A DNA stretch of 52,922 nucleotides from Candidatus Woesearchaeota archaeon (GCA_018303625.1 JAGVXV010000013.1:1-52922), one strand, 5' to 3'; numbered from the stretch's first letter, positions 27,147-38,279 are shown. Translations and numbers: made by a program. Notes: a model not told the origin generated them from the letters alone.

Positions 27147-28973
27147 TGCGGCATTATAGGGTATATAGGGAATGAGAAAGCGGCTCCTATACTGATAAAA
27201 GGCCTCAAGAATTTGGAGTACAGGGGCTATGATTCTGCAGGCATTTCCACAATAAGCAAAAACAATATAATAATTGAAAAGGATACGGGAAAGATTGATG
27301 AGATAGAAAAAAAAATTAATTTTGATAGCATGGGTGGCAGCGTCGGCATTTCTCATTGCCGCTGGGCCACGCATGGGAATGTTACCAAGGAAAATGCCCA
27401 TCCCCATACAGACTGCACTGGCAAAATAAGCATTGTGCACAACGGCATTATTGAGAATTTCTCGGAGCTGAAGGAAAAACTCATTAAAAAGGGCCATAAG
27501 TTCAGTTCGACAACAGACACGGAAGTTATTGTGCACCTGATTGAAGAGCATTATAAAGGGAGTATAGAAGAGGCCGCAAGGAATGCGCTAAAGGAGGTTG
27601 AGGGAAGCTATGCTTTAGGGGTTATCTGCTCTGACGAGCCGGATAAGCTCATTGCTGCAAGGAACGAAAGCCCGCTGATTGTTGGCATCGGAAAAAACAG
27701 CATGCTCATTGCTTCCGACGTGCCTGCAATTTTGGATTACACGAACAAGGTTGCCTATTTAGATGATAAAGAAATTGCAGTTTTAACGAAAGATCATTTT
27801 AAAATCACCGATTTAAATAACAATGTAAAAAATAAGGATGTACATACAATAGAATGGGCAAAAGAGGCAGCGCAAAAGTCCGGCTATAAGCATTTCATGC
27901 TAAAGGAGATTTATGAGCAGCCAAGGGTAATAACAGAAACATTAAACGGCAGGATAGAGGGTGGAAGCATAAACATAAAGGAAGAATTGAACTTAAGTGA
28001 TAAGGAGCTATTGGAAATAAATAGGATAATAATTGTTGCCTGCGGCACCAGCTGGCATGCCGGCTTAGCAGGAGAGTTTATGTTTGAGGAGCTTGCCAAA
28101 ATACCGGCTGAAGTAGAATATGCCTCGGAATTCAGGTATAGGCACCCCGTTCTGGATGACAAAACCTTGGTTATTGCAATTTCGCAATCAGGAGAAACAG
28201 CAGATACTTTAGCGGCAATGAAAGAGGCAAAAAAGCAAAATGCCATGATATTGTCAATCTGCAATGTAAAAGGCAGCACCATCGCGCGAGGCTCGGACAG
28301 TGTCTTATACACTCATGCAGGCCCGGAAATAGGAGTGGCATCGACAAAAGCATTCACCTCTCAATTAGTTGTCTTATATTTATTAACACTTTATTTAAGT
28401 AAATTAAGAAATACTTTAAATGATGAAAAAATACTCGATCTTATAGCCCATTTAAGAAAGCTTCCCCTGCAGTTGGAGTCTGTTTTGAGCAACGACAATA
28501 AGGTAAAAGAGCTTGCTGAATTATACTCTGATAAGACAAATGCCCTTTACCTCGGGAGGGGCATAAATTATCCTATTGCACTTGAAGGCGCCCTGAAATT
28601 GAAGGAAATTTCCTATATACATGCCGAGGGTTATCCAGCTGCTGAAATGAAGCATGGCCCAATAGCCTTAATAGACAAGGAAATGCCCGTTGTTTTTGTC
28701 GCGCCAAAGGATATTTACACCTACAAAAAGGTTTTGGGCAATATAGAGGAAGTCAAGGCAAGGGGAGGCATAGTGATTGCAATAGCGACAGAAGGCGACG
28801 AGGAAATAAGAAAAAAAGCAGATCATATAATTTACATTCCAAAAAACCTTTATACATTAAGCTCCATACTGGCGGTTGTTCCCCTCCAATTATTGGCTTA
28901 TCATATTGCTGATAAGCGAGGCTGCAATGTTGACAAGCCCCGCAACCTTGCAAAATCAGTCACAGTGGAGTAA
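27144..28973 (+). CDS. glmS: Glutamine-fructose-6-phosphate aminotransferase (isomerizing)
   Basis: MCGIIGYIGNEKAAPILIKGLKNLEYRGYDSAG with Cys2 nucleophile fixing the start; SIS domains; C-terminus DKPRNLAKSVTVE. Confidence 0.97.
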   Translation: MCGIIGYIGNEKAAPILIKGLKNLEYRGYDSAGISTISKNNIIIEKDTGKIDEIEKKINFDSMGGSVGISHCRWATHGNVTKENAHPHTDCTGKISIVHNGIIENFSELKEKLIKKGHKFSSTTDTEVIVHLIEEHYKGSIEEAARNALKEVEGSYALGVICSDEPDKLIAARNESPLIVGIGKNSMLIASDVPAILDYTNKVAYLDDKEIAVLTKDHFKITDLNNNVKNKDVHTIEWAKEAAQKSGYKHFMLKEIYEQPRVITETLNGRIEGGSINIKEELNLSDKELLEINRIIIVACGTSWHAGLAGEFMFEELAKIPAEVEYASEFRYRHPVLDDKTLVIAISQSGETADTLAAMKEAKKQNAMILSICNVKGSTIARGSDSVLYTHAGPEIGVASTKAFTSQLVVLYLLTLYLSKLRNTLNDEKILDLIAHLRKLPLQLESVLSNDNKVKELAELYSDKTNALYLGRGINYPIALEGALKLKEISYIHAEGYPAAEMKHGPIALIDKEMPVVFVAPKDIYTYKKVLGNIEEVKARGGIVIAIATEGDEEIRKKADHIIYIPKNLYTLSSILAVVPLQLLAYHIADKRGCNVDKPRNLAKSVTVE

Positions 28974-29034
28974 TTTTCAGGATTTTTAGTATTTCAAAAC
29001 AATTTAAAAAATATAAAAATAAATAATTTAAAAA

Positions 29035-29499
29035 ATGAAAATTAGAAAAGCTAACAAAAAAGATGCGGCACGAATTGCTAAAGTCCTGGCTAGCTTTTAC
29101 AACATGGATGAAAAAGAAGCAAAAAATGCTTTTTTAAATGAAACAAAAAAAGGCCATAGTTATATTGTTGCTGAAGAAAATGGAAAGATTATTGGCTTGG
29201 TTACCTGGTTAATGCACGGCCTTCCAAAGCACCAATTGGCAGAGCTTGACAGGATTGTCTTGCTGCCGGAAGCAAGAGGAAAAGGCGTCGGGAAAAAACT
29301 TGTTGATGAATTAATAAGGAATGCGGACAATTTTTACAAAAAAAGCGGATTTAAATTAAGAAAGCTCTATCTTTTGACGCATGCTGACAACAAAGAAGCG
29401 CATAATTTTTATGAGAAAATAGGTTTTAGTCATGAAGCAACCTTAAAGCAGCATTACTATAAAGGGAAGGACGAGTTTGTCTTTTCAATGTTTTTTTGA
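29035..29499 (+). CDS. GNAT family N-acetyltransferase
   Basis: LDRIVLLPEARGKGVGKKLVDELI and NFYEKIGF motifs. Confidence 0.88.
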   Translation: MKIRKANKKDAARIAKVLASFYNMDEKEAKNAFLNETKKGHSYIVAEENGKIIGLVTWLMHGLPKHQLAELDRIVLLPEARGKGVGKKLVDELIRNADNFYKKSGFKLRKLYLLTHADNKEAHNFYEKIGFSHEATLKQHYYKGKDEFVFSMFF

Positions 29500-29608
29500 T
29501 TAATTATATATTTTTTAAAAGTTTTAATTGCTGCTAAAAATAAAGTAACTACTCTAAAATAGAAATATTTAAATATAATACAACAAAAAAGCAAGAAGGG
29601 GGAGGAAA

Positions 29609-30310
29609 ATGGCACTTGAAATTGGAAAAATGTTTAGGGGGCTTGCAAACCGCCTTTTAATCCCAAGGGAGGCAGAATTCAAATCTCTTTCTGGCGAGCT
29701 AGAAGCTAAAATTGGAGAGATTACTGGAGAGGTTGGTGGTCTGGGAGATTTAGAAAAATCGTTTAACGATTATTTGAAAGAATTTGCCGCTCAATTTACT
29801 CCAAAAGCGACTAGCACAACAAACCCTCTTGAATATTTAGATAACCTAAGGGAAGCATACAATTTTGATAGAACAACATTTAGTTTGAACAAGTATCTTG
29901 TTGTTGGGGCCTTGTACGGATTTTTAAAAAGTGAAGTTGCTAGAAAAAAGAATTTAAAACCGGGCGAAATTGGAGAAGAGCAGGTTAGAGAGCAAGTCAG
30001 ACAAGCAATTGACGACGGGCTTTTCAATGGCTTAACAGAGGAAAGGATTCAGCTTCTCTTTTTGAGAACAATAAAGCATTTTAGTGATATAGGTGTTAAG
30101 GAGCTTGAGGGCCCTAATTATGACGGGTTTAGAAAAAGGGAAGCGCATTACGATACGATTGTTCGTTTTTTATATAAAGTAGACCAAAAAACGGTAATTG
30201 AGAGGGTAGGGAAATTGGCTCATGGTATAATTGATAAGGAGGGGCTAAAGGCTGTTACATACGAAAATAGTGTCAAAAACCCCTTTAAAACAATGGGTTA
30301 TGGAAGGTAA
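29609..30310 (+). CDS. Hypothetical protein
   Basis: SD-like GGGGGAGG upstream, TATA AAATATTTAAATATAAT; no recognised family. Confidence 0.6.
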   Translation: MALEIGKMFRGLANRLLIPREAEFKSLSGELEAKIGEITGEVGGLGDLEKSFNDYLKEFAAQFTPKATSTTNPLEYLDNLREAYNFDRTTFSLNKYLVVGALYGFLKSEVARKKNLKPGEIGEEQVREQVRQAIDDGLFNGLTEERIQLLFLRTIKHFSDIGVKELEGPNYDGFRKREAHYDTIVRFLYKVDQKTVIERVGKLAHGIIDKEGLKAVTYENSVKNPFKTMGYGR

Positions 30311-30358
30311 TAGGCAAATAATGTAAAAATAATTTTTCTCCAATATTAAAAAATCAAC

Positions 30359-30958
30359 CTAAAACCTCATAAAGGGGTTGTTTTTCTTCTCATAATCAAT
30401 TGTAGAGTTTTTCCTTGAGCCATAGTCATGTCCCGGACAAATTTCAATTTTGCCGTCTAATTTGCTTAATTTTTTCAGGCTATCAAGCAATTCTTCTTTG
30501 CTTCCGCCGGGCAAATCTATTCTGCCAACTGCTTCAACGAATAATGTATCTCCGGTTATTAGCTTATTCTCAACAAGATAGCAAACGCTGCCGGGAGTAT
30601 GCCCCGGTGTATGCAAAACCTTAATTTTTAATTTTCCGAGATTTATTTCATTTTTATCCTTCAATTTCCCGTAAGGCAATCCTAAATTCTCAACAGAATC
30701 CGCGTCATTTTCGTGGACTAGAATCTTTGCCCTTGTCAGCTCAAAAAGTTTTGCCAATGAGTTTATATGGTCATAATGCGTATGCGTAAGCAAAATATAT
30801 TTTATTTTCAAATTTTTGCTTTTTGCTGTCTTCAATAATTTTTCAGGCTCCCAGCCCGCATCCACTATGGCCGCTTCTTTGCTTTTCTCATCAGCGATTA
30901 TATAGCAAAAGTTCTGCATATCTCCGACTTCAACCTGCTCAAATATCATCTTAACCAC
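30359..30958 (-). CDS. MBL-fold metallo-hydrolase (glyoxalase II-like)
   Basis: LTHTHYDHINSL, HTPGHTPGSVCYL, TGDTLF, CPGHDYG. Confidence 0.92.
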   Translation of the reverse strand: MVKMIFEQVEVGDMQNFCYIIADEKSKEAAIVDAGWEPEKLLKTAKSKNLKIKYILLTHTHYDHINSLAKLFELTRAKILVHENDADSVENLGLPYGKLKDKNEINLGKLKIKVLHTPGHTPGSVCYLVENKLITGDTLFVEAVGRIDLPGGSKEELLDSLKKLSKLDGKIEICPGHDYGSRKNSTIDYEKKNNPFMRF

Positions 30959-30959
30959 G

Positions 30960-31694
30960 TTAAATCTTCCTGATAAAGGTCATAAATCCAGAATGCCCCA
31001 TAGGCTGGCTTTTTGGCCTTACTTTCCTCTCTTCAATTTCCCATTCCCTTTCAATAATTTCAGAGGTTTTGACATAAACAAAATCATTTAATTCCCTGGC
31101 TTTATCAACAAAATCCATTACCTGCGGGATAGTTGGGCTGTAGGAAACCAGAAAGCCTCCGACCTTCAAAGCTTTTTTTGCATTCTCCAGAACTTTCCAT
31201 GGCTCAGGCAGGTCCAAAGTTATCAAATCGGCATTTTTTTCATCAATGCCCCCATAGATATTTTTATTTTTTATTTTGATATTTTTCAGGTTCAAAAAAT
31301 CAATGTTATGCTCCACAATCTTAATGAAATCTTCCCTTATCTCATAGGTAACAACCTCTTTTGCAATATTTGCAAGAAAGCATGCCAAAGCCCCTGAGCC
31401 GGAGCCGGCATCAACAACCCTGCTTTTGGAATTAATCCCGGTTTCCGCTATTATTGCCCCAATATCCTTCAGGGGGATTATCTGGGCACCCCTCTTTATT
31501 TTCCTGTACAGGTCTATAAAGCACGGCTCAAAAATAGTAAATTCGCTTTTTGTATTTGAAAGGATTCTGCTTCCGGATTTTTTCTTCAGGTCATCTTTCC
31601 TGAAAAAGCCGAACTGCGTGTGGAAATCGCTGTTAAAATCCCTAACCAAAAACTTCTTTCCCCTGCTGTTTATCAGCATTTTCATGGATTTCAT
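30960..31694 (-). CDS. tRNA m1A methyltransferase (TrmI-like)
   Basis: GAQIIPLKDIGAIIAETGINSKSRVVDAGSGSGALACFLA; ITLDLPEPWKVLENA. Confidence 0.85.
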   Translation of the reverse strand: MKSMKMLINSRGKKFLVRDFNSDFHTQFGFFRKDDLKKKSGSRILSNTKSEFTIFEPCFIDLYRKIKRGAQIIPLKDIGAIIAETGINSKSRVVDAGSGSGALACFLANIAKEVVTYEIREDFIKIVEHNIDFLNLKNIKIKNKNIYGGIDEKNADLITLDLPEPWKVLENAKKALKVGGFLVSYSPTIPQVMDFVDKARELNDFVYVKTSEIIEREWEIEERKVRPKSQPMGHSGFMTFIRKI

Positions 31695-31809
31695 TTTTCA
31701 GTTTAGAATACTGGCTGGTTTATAAATATTGTTGGAAATTATGCCAAAAGAAAAAAATTTATAAATCAGCATTAAACGGTATGGTATTTGTCTGGAAGAG
31801 GTGATTTTC

Positions 31810-31893
31810 ATGGCAAAAAAATCAAAGAAGGCAAAGGCGAAAAAAAGCAAGGCTGTAAAATCAAAAAAGGCAAAAGTGTGTGAGTTTTGCTAG
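31810..31893 (+). CDS. 27-aa Lys-rich microprotein ending in CEFC
   Basis: MAKKSKKAKAKKSKAVKSKKAKVCEFC preceded by SD GAGGTGA and TATA AATTTATAAAT. Confidence 0.55.
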   Translation: MAKKSKKAKAKKSKAVKSKKAKVCEFC

Positions 31894-31914
31894 AAAAAGA
31901 GGCTTTAAATTTTC

Positions 31915-32775
31915 ATGGGCATAAGAAAAACAAATTTTTTTAATAATAAATCCAAATTGATTATGCTCCTGGCTGCTTTTCTCCTGCTATTTTCCATTGC
32001 TTATGCGCATCTGGAGGAAGAAGTGCCCGAAGCAATTGGTGAAGAAAAAATAGGCATTGAGGACTATATTAAAACAACCTCACTGAACTACCTGTTTGTT
32101 GCCTCAATCATGATTTTAGTCCTAGTTTTATTCTCGCTTTTTTACAAGGAAAAGGAAAAAATCAAGCTGTTTTTATTCTTGGGGATAGTTGCACCGGCAA
32201 TAATTGCAACTGCTTATCTGGCAGGCTCCACAATTTACCTAAATGCAGTTTCCCAAACAAAAGGGCCTGTGCATTGGCATGCCGACTACGAAATCTGGGA
32301 TTGCAACGAAAAGATAGAGCTGATAAAGCCAAAAGGCCTTACAAACAGGATCGGAAATCCTTTGTTTCACGACCATGGTGACAGCAGGATTCATGTCGAA
32401 GGGGTTGTGGCTGATAAAAGAAGGGTTGATTTGCATATGTTCTTTGAAACTGTCGGGGGTTATCTGGACAGCAGCATGCTGAGAATCCCCACAGACGAAG
32501 GTGTTGTTGAAATTAAAAACAGCGATTTATGCAATGGGGAGGAAGGAAAGCTGCAGGCATTTTTGTACAGGGTAAAGAACCCCGAAGAAAGCAAAAAATG
32601 GGTTTTTGAGCAGCTAAAGGTAAAAAATTTTCCAAACTACATTTTGGCTCCTTATTCAAACATACCTCCCGGCGATTGCATTATAATTGAATTCGGCAAG
32701 GAAAAGGAAAAAACAGACAAAATGTGCGAAACTTACAAGGCTGCAATGCAAAGGGGCGATTTAAATGGCGGTTGA
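31915..32775 (+). CDS. Multi-TM protein with His-rich extracytoplasmic domain
   Basis: Three hydrophobic segments then GPVHWHADYEIWDCNEKI...NPLFHDHGDSRIHVEG. Confidence 0.65.
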   Translation: MGIRKTNFFNNKSKLIMLLAAFLLLFSIAYAHLEEEVPEAIGEEKIGIEDYIKTTSLNYLFVASIMILVLVLFSLFYKEKEKIKLFLFLGIVAPAIIATAYLAGSTIYLNAVSQTKGPVHWHADYEIWDCNEKIELIKPKGLTNRIGNPLFHDHGDSRIHVEGVVADKRRVDLHMFFETVGGYLDSSMLRIPTDEGVVEIKNSDLCNGEEGKLQAFLYRVKNPEESKKWVFEQLKVKNFPNYILAPYSNIPPGDCIIIEFGKEKEKTDKMCETYKAAMQRGDLNGG

Positions 32776-33475
32776 AGCATACCTGCCCGCATTAGCGACT
32801 GTCGTAACAACTGCTGCGGTTGATTCCATTAATCCGTGCGCTATCGGAGTTCTTATACTGATGATTTCGGTAATGCTGGTTGCAAAGCAATCAACAAAAA
32901 GGATGCTTCTGCTTGGCTTTCTTTATGTCAGCTCTGTTTTAACAGTTTACCTGCTGGCCGGGCTGGGCCTGATGTACTACCTTTCATCATTGCCACTTTA
33001 CATGGCAGAATACATATCAATAGCTGTGGGAATATTGATAATTTTAGCAGGCATTCTGGAGATCAAGGATTTCTTCTGGTATGGACGCTGGTTTTCCCTG
33101 ACAATTCCAGCTGTTTTCGCAAAAAAGATACATAATTATGCATCAAAAACGACAATTTTCGGGGTTATTTTTTTAGGTGCCTTTGTTTCCGCGGTTGAGC
33201 TGCCCTGCACAGGCGCGCCTTATCTCGCCATAATAACATTGCTCTCGCAAAACTTTAACTTCACAGCTTTCATTTTACTGCTTTTGTATAACGTTATATT
33301 TGTGGCGCCTTTGATAGTAATCCTGCTTCTTGTCGCTTTTGGTGTTAAGCTGCACAGAATAAAAAGATGGAAGCAGGCAAACAGGTCATATATGAGGCTG
33401 CTTATTGGGCTGCTGCTCATAGCATTAGGCTGGCTACTGATGCTGATTGCAAATGGAACAATAAATTTAGGCTGA
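32765..33475 (+). CDS. CcdA/DsbD-type transmembrane thiol-disulfide transporter
   Basis: TAAVDSINPCAIGVLILMISVM and VSAVELPCTGAPYLAIITLL, paired Cys in TM helices. Confidence 0.85.
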   Translation: MAVEAYLPALATVVTTAAVDSINPCAIGVLILMISVMLVAKQSTKRMLLLGFLYVSSVLTVYLLAGLGLMYYLSSLPLYMAEYISIAVGILIILAGILEIKDFFWYGRWFSLTIPAVFAKKIHNYASKTTIFGVIFLGAFVSAVELPCTGAPYLAIITLLSQNFNFTAFILLLLYNVIFVAPLIVILLLVAFGVKLHRIKRWKQANRSYMRLLIGLLLIALGWLLMLIANGTINLG

Positions 33476-33478
33476 AAA

Positions 33479-33787
33479 ATGGCAAAAAAAATAAAAAAAG
33501 GAAAGGGAAAAACATGCATTTACTGCATTGTAAAAAGAAAAGGCCATACAGAGGAGTTTGACGAAAGGAAGGTTTATGCAAGCTGCTATGCGGCATGCCT
33601 AAACGCCCAGATAGGGCATAAAAATGCCGAGAAAATATCGGAAAAGGTAAGCAAAGAGCTAAAAGCATGGGTGACAAATAAGAGAGAGATAAGCTCTGAC
33701 GGGATATTCAAGAAAGTTGTGGTGTCAATGGGAAAATATGACAAAGATGCTGCATTTATGTATGAAACACACAGGGATATAGCCTAG
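33479..33787 (+). CDS. ATP-cone domain-like small protein
   Basis: IVKRKGHTEEFDERKVYASCYAACLNAQ...VSKELKAWVTNKREISSDGIFKKVV. Confidence 0.7.
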   Translation: MAKKIKKGKGKTCIYCIVKRKGHTEEFDERKVYASCYAACLNAQIGHKNAEKISEKVSKELKAWVTNKREISSDGIFKKVVVSMGKYDKDAAFMYETHRDIA

Positions 33788-33864
33788 TCATATTGCTTTT
33801 TATCTTCCGGCTTTTTCTTTCTAAAAGCCGTCTCTTTAAAAATAAAATAAAAACAATAAAAAAT

Positions 33865-34074
33865 TTATTTCTTCTTTGCTGCCGGCTTTTCTGTGCAATG
33901 CGGGCATGTCGGCTTAGCTAATTTCATCAAGCCCTTCAATATCAATAAAGCGCCCAGCACAACCCAGATGTCCCATTGGGTATAAAGCCTCACTAAAATC
34001 AAAACTATGCCGGAAACAATCCACTTTGTCCCGTGGCACTTATGGCAGACTCCTTCGCAACAAACTGCTCCCAT
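33865..34074 (-). CDS. Small two-TM protein with Cys-rich termini
   Basis: [15 protein letters not shown]...two TM...CPHCTEK; SD AAAAAGGAGGTG upstream. Confidence 0.7.
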   Translation of the reverse strand: MGAVCCEGVCHKCHGTKWIVSGIVLILVRLYTQWDIWVVLGALLILKGLMKLAKPTCPHCTEKPAAKKK

Positions 34075-34140
34075 TTTACACCTCCTTTTTATTTGTATTA
34101 TAAATTCCCATTTAGGAGTATAAAAACTTTACTAAAAAAG

Positions 34141-34215
34141 CGGGCCAGCGAGGATTTGAACCCCGGACCTATAGCTTAGAAGGCTATCGCTCTGTCCAAG
34201 CTGAGCTACTGGCCC
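34141..34215 (-). tRNA. tRNA-Arg(TCT)
   Basis: GGGCCAG/CTGGCCC acceptor, anticodon arm ATAGC-CTTCTAA-GCTAT, T-arm CGGGGTTCAAATCCTCG-like. Confidence 0.9.
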
Positions 34216-34257
34216 ATGAAATTTCAGAATTGAAGTTGATTTATAAATTTTGTTGAA

Positions 34258-34662
34258 TTAAGGCAGAGTATTATTTGAGCAATACGGCAAATCAAAGCAG
34301 CTGTACTTTATGTATATAGAGCCTTCCGAATTGCAAAAATCCCTCGTGTCAGAACGGCATATTCCGCTATTATCAATGCAGCAGCCCTGCAGGGAAGCGA
34401 CAGCAGCGCCGCTGATATTAGGCTTAAAAAAAGGCACTGAAACGAATAACAATACCAAAGCAACTATAAAAGCAGATAATGCGCTTGTCCTGGCAAACTG
34501 CCTTGCCCTGAACCGCCTTATAATCCCGGAGACAAAACTTTCATCATAGCCGTACATTACAAGCCATTTTTTTATTCTGCCCAAAGAATGCCCTTTGCGA
34601 TGATGCTCTTTGACGTAATTATAAACATTTTTTTTGGTATGCTGCTCTCTTTTTTCAGCCAT
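34258..34662 (-). CDS. Small membrane protein, N-terminal helical domain
   Basis: 134-aa ORF with one TM (FIVALVLLFVSVPFFKP) and C-terminal Cys-rich region. Confidence 0.65.
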   Translation of the reverse strand: MAEKREQHTKKNVYNYVKEHHRKGHSLGRIKKWLVMYGYDESFVSGIIRRFRARQFARTSALSAFIVALVLLFVSVPFFKPNISGAAVASLQGCCIDNSGICRSDTRDFCNSEGSIYIKYSCFDLPYCSNNTLP

Positions 34663-34698
34663 TTTAAAAACTACAGAAAGAGGAGTATAAAAAATTTC

Positions 34699-34878
34699 CT
34701 ATATTAAAATATCCTGCCTTGACAATTCCTCAATGTCATTGGTCCACATAGTGCAGTGCTTTTTTCCTTCCCAGTAATACCAGCAGTTTTTCCCAAACCT
34801 TTCCCACCTTATGCAGCCTAAACAGCATGCCGGCGCATCCTTGCTTTCCTGCTTTGCTTCCACTTCATTATTTTGCAT
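34699..34878 (-). CDS. Small Cys-rich protein
   Basis: MQNNEVEAKQESKDAPACCLGCIRWERFGKNCWYYWEGKKHCTMW; start chosen within ORF 34699..34923. Confidence 0.6.
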   Translation of the reverse strand: MQNNEVEAKQESKDAPACCLGCIRWERFGKNCWYYWEGKKHCTMWTNDIEELSRQDILI

Positions 34879-34910
34879 TTTAATTGGGGATGCAGTTGTA
34901 TATAAAAACC

Positions 34911-36026
34911 TTATGGCAGCCATGTATCGGGCTTGTTTAGTTTTTTTGGCAGGTATTCATCCATAACATAATTCAGGCCCCACTTTGCCAGTGCCTGCTG
35001 CTCAGCCCTTACTTTCATCTGCATCATCTGGTTTATTGCTTTTTGCCATTCTTTGTAATGCCTTACAAAAGGGTCATTTTTTATAGCATCCTTTCCTCTT
35101 TTGATGTCTATGTCCTTCAGCGGATGCGATGGCAGCTTGTAGTCTATGATATCCTGAGGCGTAACTCCTAAAAACTTTGCTTCAGGCACGCAGAAATACT
35201 CGTTGATATGCGCGGCATTTCCGCTTCCAACTTTCAATGTCCTGTAAATATTAAAATATGCGTAAGGGTCCCCATCGGCAAAAACATAAACTGGCAGCTT
35301 TTTGTCGTCGCTTAACCTCCTGAGAAAGCGCCTGCAGGCCCTTGTAGGGACTCCTCCCATTGACGCTAAAATGCAATTCGCCTTTTTCCAGTAATTATGC
35401 TTAAGCAATCTTTGGAACATTCCTGCTGTCTCAATAGCAAGAATGAATTTTGCATTTGTCTCAAACTTCAAATGCTCAACAGTGATAGGAATTGAGTAAG
35501 CGCCGGAGCCGAATTTGGTGCAATCAATCCTTATTTCCTTGCCAGTATCCGGATCCCTGTCTATAACTATAAGCTTCCCGGCAATCTCCCCTCCCTTTTC
35601 CTCGGGTATAAATCCCAGCTGCTCCCTGTTAACCATCATCATGGCTTCCATGTCATCCATGACAGTGTCGCTTTCCGGCTGCTCGGTAAAGGCAGCTTCG
35701 GCCCAGTTTTTGGATATGTAGTACATTTCCCTTTTTGTTGTTATGTCGTCGCTCTCTATTATTCCTTTTGCATGCGCCATCATCCTTAAAGTTTGCGCAA
35801 AGGTCTTTATTGTGCTTGCTGTCAATGTCCTTTCCTTCATTTTTCCCAATAGCTCAAAAAAGCCCTCCTTTGGGTCGTATTTGACATTGCTTAATGCCCT
35901 TAAGGGCATATTAAGCTCGGGCGCTTTTTTCTTTTTTATTTTCAGGTAAACGTCATTTTCCGCGATAGACACGATCTTTTGTGCAACATCGCTTTGCTTA
36001 CTCTTTTTCATGCTCTTCACCCTCAT
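34911..36026 (-). CDS. top6A: DNA topoisomerase VI subunit A
   Basis: [59 protein letters not shown] (Toprim). Confidence 0.95.
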   Translation of the reverse strand: MRVKSMKKSKQSDVAQKIVSIAENDVYLKIKKKKAPELNMPLRALSNVKYDPKEGFFELLGKMKERTLTASTIKTFAQTLRMMAHAKGIIESDDITTKREMYYISKNWAEAAFTEQPESDTVMDDMEAMMMVNREQLGFIPEEKGGEIAGKLIVIDRDPDTGKEIRIDCTKFGSGAYSIPITVEHLKFETNAKFILAIETAGMFQRLLKHNYWKKANCILASMGGVPTRACRRFLRRLSDDKKLPVYVFADGDPYAYFNIYRTLKVGSGNAAHINEYFCVPEAKFLGVTPQDIIDYKLPSHPLKDIDIKRGKDAIKNDPFVRHYKEWQKAINQMMQMKVRAEQQALAKWGLNYVMDEYLPKKLNKPDTWLP

Positions 36027-37665
36027 TCTCTTCTTCCTCGTATTCGGTTTTCCCTATTTTCGCAAAATCCTCATCGTATTCCATGTTCTCGGCCTCTATC
36101 TGCTCAAGCTTCCCCCTTTTCTTCTCCAGGATTTCCGCCAATAATTTCTCGACGGTTTTTTCCTCATTTTCCTTCAGGTTAATCAGCTCCTTCAAAGCCT
36201 CTCCGATATGCGGGATAAACATCTGTATATAATCCCTTTTTTTGCTTTCATACTGGATTTTTCTTTTCTTGTTTACATAGCTTGCTAATTTTCTCCCGCA
36301 TTCCTGCAAAGCTAATTTGATTTCTTTGATGATTTCGGGGTAATGCGCAATTGCCTCCTTGCTTTCTGAAGTGAAAGGCACCCACACTGAGGCTATGTGC
36401 ACAACTAATGTTACAGGACCAATAGGCAAAGCGCCTTTGCTTTGGCTCAAGCCGTAATTTCGCCATGCAGTATTGATGACAGACCTTGTTACTGCGCATG
36501 CCCCTTGTTGATAAAGCAATGGAACCCTGTTCGCATACCTTAAAAGCCTTGTGCCTTCCTCCGCACTTTGCTGCCCGCCATAAGCCAGGCCAGCCTCTAC
36601 AATAAATGGGTTTCCCCTGTACACTTCAGGCGGCCTTGTTACTGCGCAATAAAATTCCGCATTTATCTCTTTTCTTAACCCTTTTTCAAGAAGATCTTCC
36701 CCAATTGGGCTTATGCAGTCTGTTGGAGGCGCAATTATCTTCGTTTTTTCAATGCCCTGCACGAGCTTTTCAGCCATTTCCCTCGTGATATCTACAGGCT
36801 TTGTGTTTGGCAGCAATGCAGCATTCCCGCAGATTTGCTTGGCTGTACCGGGACCGACTCTTGAGAATTCACTTGTTAAAAAGCTTTGCAGCGTTCTTGA
36901 CTCAGTAAATTTCAGCATGGACAATAGCCTTCCAATCTCGACGCCATGAGGATGCGGCTTGATTTCAACGGGCTTTCTCGGCATTACTTCCGTTGCCCTA
37001 GGGAATATTATCTGCTCTGCCTTCGGGTTTGTATAAATTATTGTAACATGCGGATTTACAATGGCCGTTTGCTTTAGGTATTGGTCAATGCTCTGGTCGC
37101 CTTTCTGGTAGCTGCCCTCCAGATCCAGTTCAATCCTTGTACCATGCTCCTTGTTCCATTCAATAACCTCTTCCTTTATTATTTCAGGGCTGTTTTTTTG
37201 CGTATCGATATGAAGCTCATAATAATGGGCAGGGTATTTTTCCCCTATCTTTGATGTTATTCTTGCAGGCTTTCCTGTTGTTAATTGCGCGTAAAGAACC
37301 GAGGCGCTTATGCCAATGCCCTGCTGGCCGCGTGACTGGCTCAGCTTGAAAAATTTGCTTCCGTATAAAAGCTTCGCAAAAATGTTCGGAATCTGCTTTT
37401 TTACTATGCCGGGGCCGTTATCCTCAATGATTACCTTGAACCTGTCATTCTGCATGTCAATGACTTCAACGCTTACTTCCGGCAGAAAGCTGCCCTCTTC
37501 GCAGGCATCCAGGCTGTTGTCAACCGCCTCCTTAATGCTCGTAAGCAAAGCTTTTCTTGGGTTGTCAAAGCCCAGCAAATGCCTGTTTTTCTCAAAAAAG
37601 CTTGCAATAGAAATTTCGCGCTGCCTTTTTGCCAGCTCCAATGCTATAGGTGTTTCCTCTGCCAA
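35998..37665 (-). CDS. top6B: DNA topoisomerase VI subunit B
   Basis: [73 protein letters not shown]. Confidence 0.96.
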   Translation of the reverse strand: MAEETPIALELAKRQREISIASFFEKNRHLLGFDNPRKALLTSIKEAVDNSLDACEEGSFLPEVSVEVIDMQNDRFKVIIEDNGPGIVKKQIPNIFAKLLYGSKFFKLSQSRGQQGIGISASVLYAQLTTGKPARITSKIGEKYPAHYYELHIDTQKNSPEIIKEEVIEWNKEHGTRIELDLEGSYQKGDQSIDQYLKQTAIVNPHVTIIYTNPKAEQIIFPRATEVMPRKPVEIKPHPHGVEIGRLLSMLKFTESRTLQSFLTSEFSRVGPGTAKQICGNAALLPNTKPVDITREMAEKLVQGIEKTKIIAPPTDCISPIGEDLLEKGLRKEINAEFYCAVTRPPEVYRGNPFIVEAGLAYGGQQSAEEGTRLLRYANRVPLLYQQGACAVTRSVINTAWRNYGLSQSKGALPIGPVTLVVHIASVWVPFTSESKEAIAHYPEIIKEIKLALQECGRKLASYVNKKRKIQYESKKRDYIQMFIPHIGEALKELINLKENEEKTVEKLLAEILEKKRGKLEQIEAENMEYDEDFAKIGKTEYEEEENEGEEHEKE

Positions 37666-37666
37666 T

Positions 37667-38209
37667 TTACATCTCCATTATCGCCTTTCTTTTGAGTTCT
37701 CTCCTCTTTTTTTCAAGCCATTTATAAACGTTTGCATGGGTGCTTCCCTTCAATAACGACTCAACTGACTGCTTTGCCAAGCTTGCTGATTCAGGCTCGC
37801 CAATAATGCTTATTGTTTTTCCATAAACGCATATATGCGATTCAGTCAGCTGCTCAATAAGCTTTCTTGACTTTCCGTCTTTTCCTATTACGCGGCCTTT
37901 CAGCCTTAGCATGGATTCCCTGCTCTTTGCAAAATTCGGCAGATTGACAATCTCAAAAACGTAATCCTGCTTGAGCAGCAATTTCGCAATATCGGGGTTA
38001 AATCCCCTGCCAACTGCTTTTATAACTTCCCTTGCAGTGTAAAGCCCCAAGGCATCCTCTCCTGAAACAAATATATCACCGTCTTTTGAGTCTACTTTTA
38101 TTTTTGAGCTTGTTTCTTCCTCTATGCTTTTCTTTACTTCCCCATCCTTGCCTATTAAAACTGCAACTCTTTCCCTAGGTATCTTCAGCTCGTAAGAGTA
38201 TTCTGTCAT
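37667..38209 (-). CDS. KH-domain RNA-binding protein (archaeal Krr1/Dim2-like)
   Basis: [64 protein letters not shown]. Confidence 0.9.
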   Translation of the reverse strand: MTEYSYELKIPRERVAVLIGKDGEVKKSIEEETSSKIKVDSKDGDIFVSGEDALGLYTAREVIKAVGRGFNPDIAKLLLKQDYVFEIVNLPNFAKSRESMLRLKGRVIGKDGKSRKLIEQLTESHICVYGKTISIIGEPESASLAKQSVESLLKGSTHANVYKWLEKKRRELKRKAIMEM

Positions 38210-38279
38210 TTTATTCCATATCCGATTTTTTATTTGTTTTAATGATGATGTTTGTTGAAAATTTTTTTATTGAATTGAG

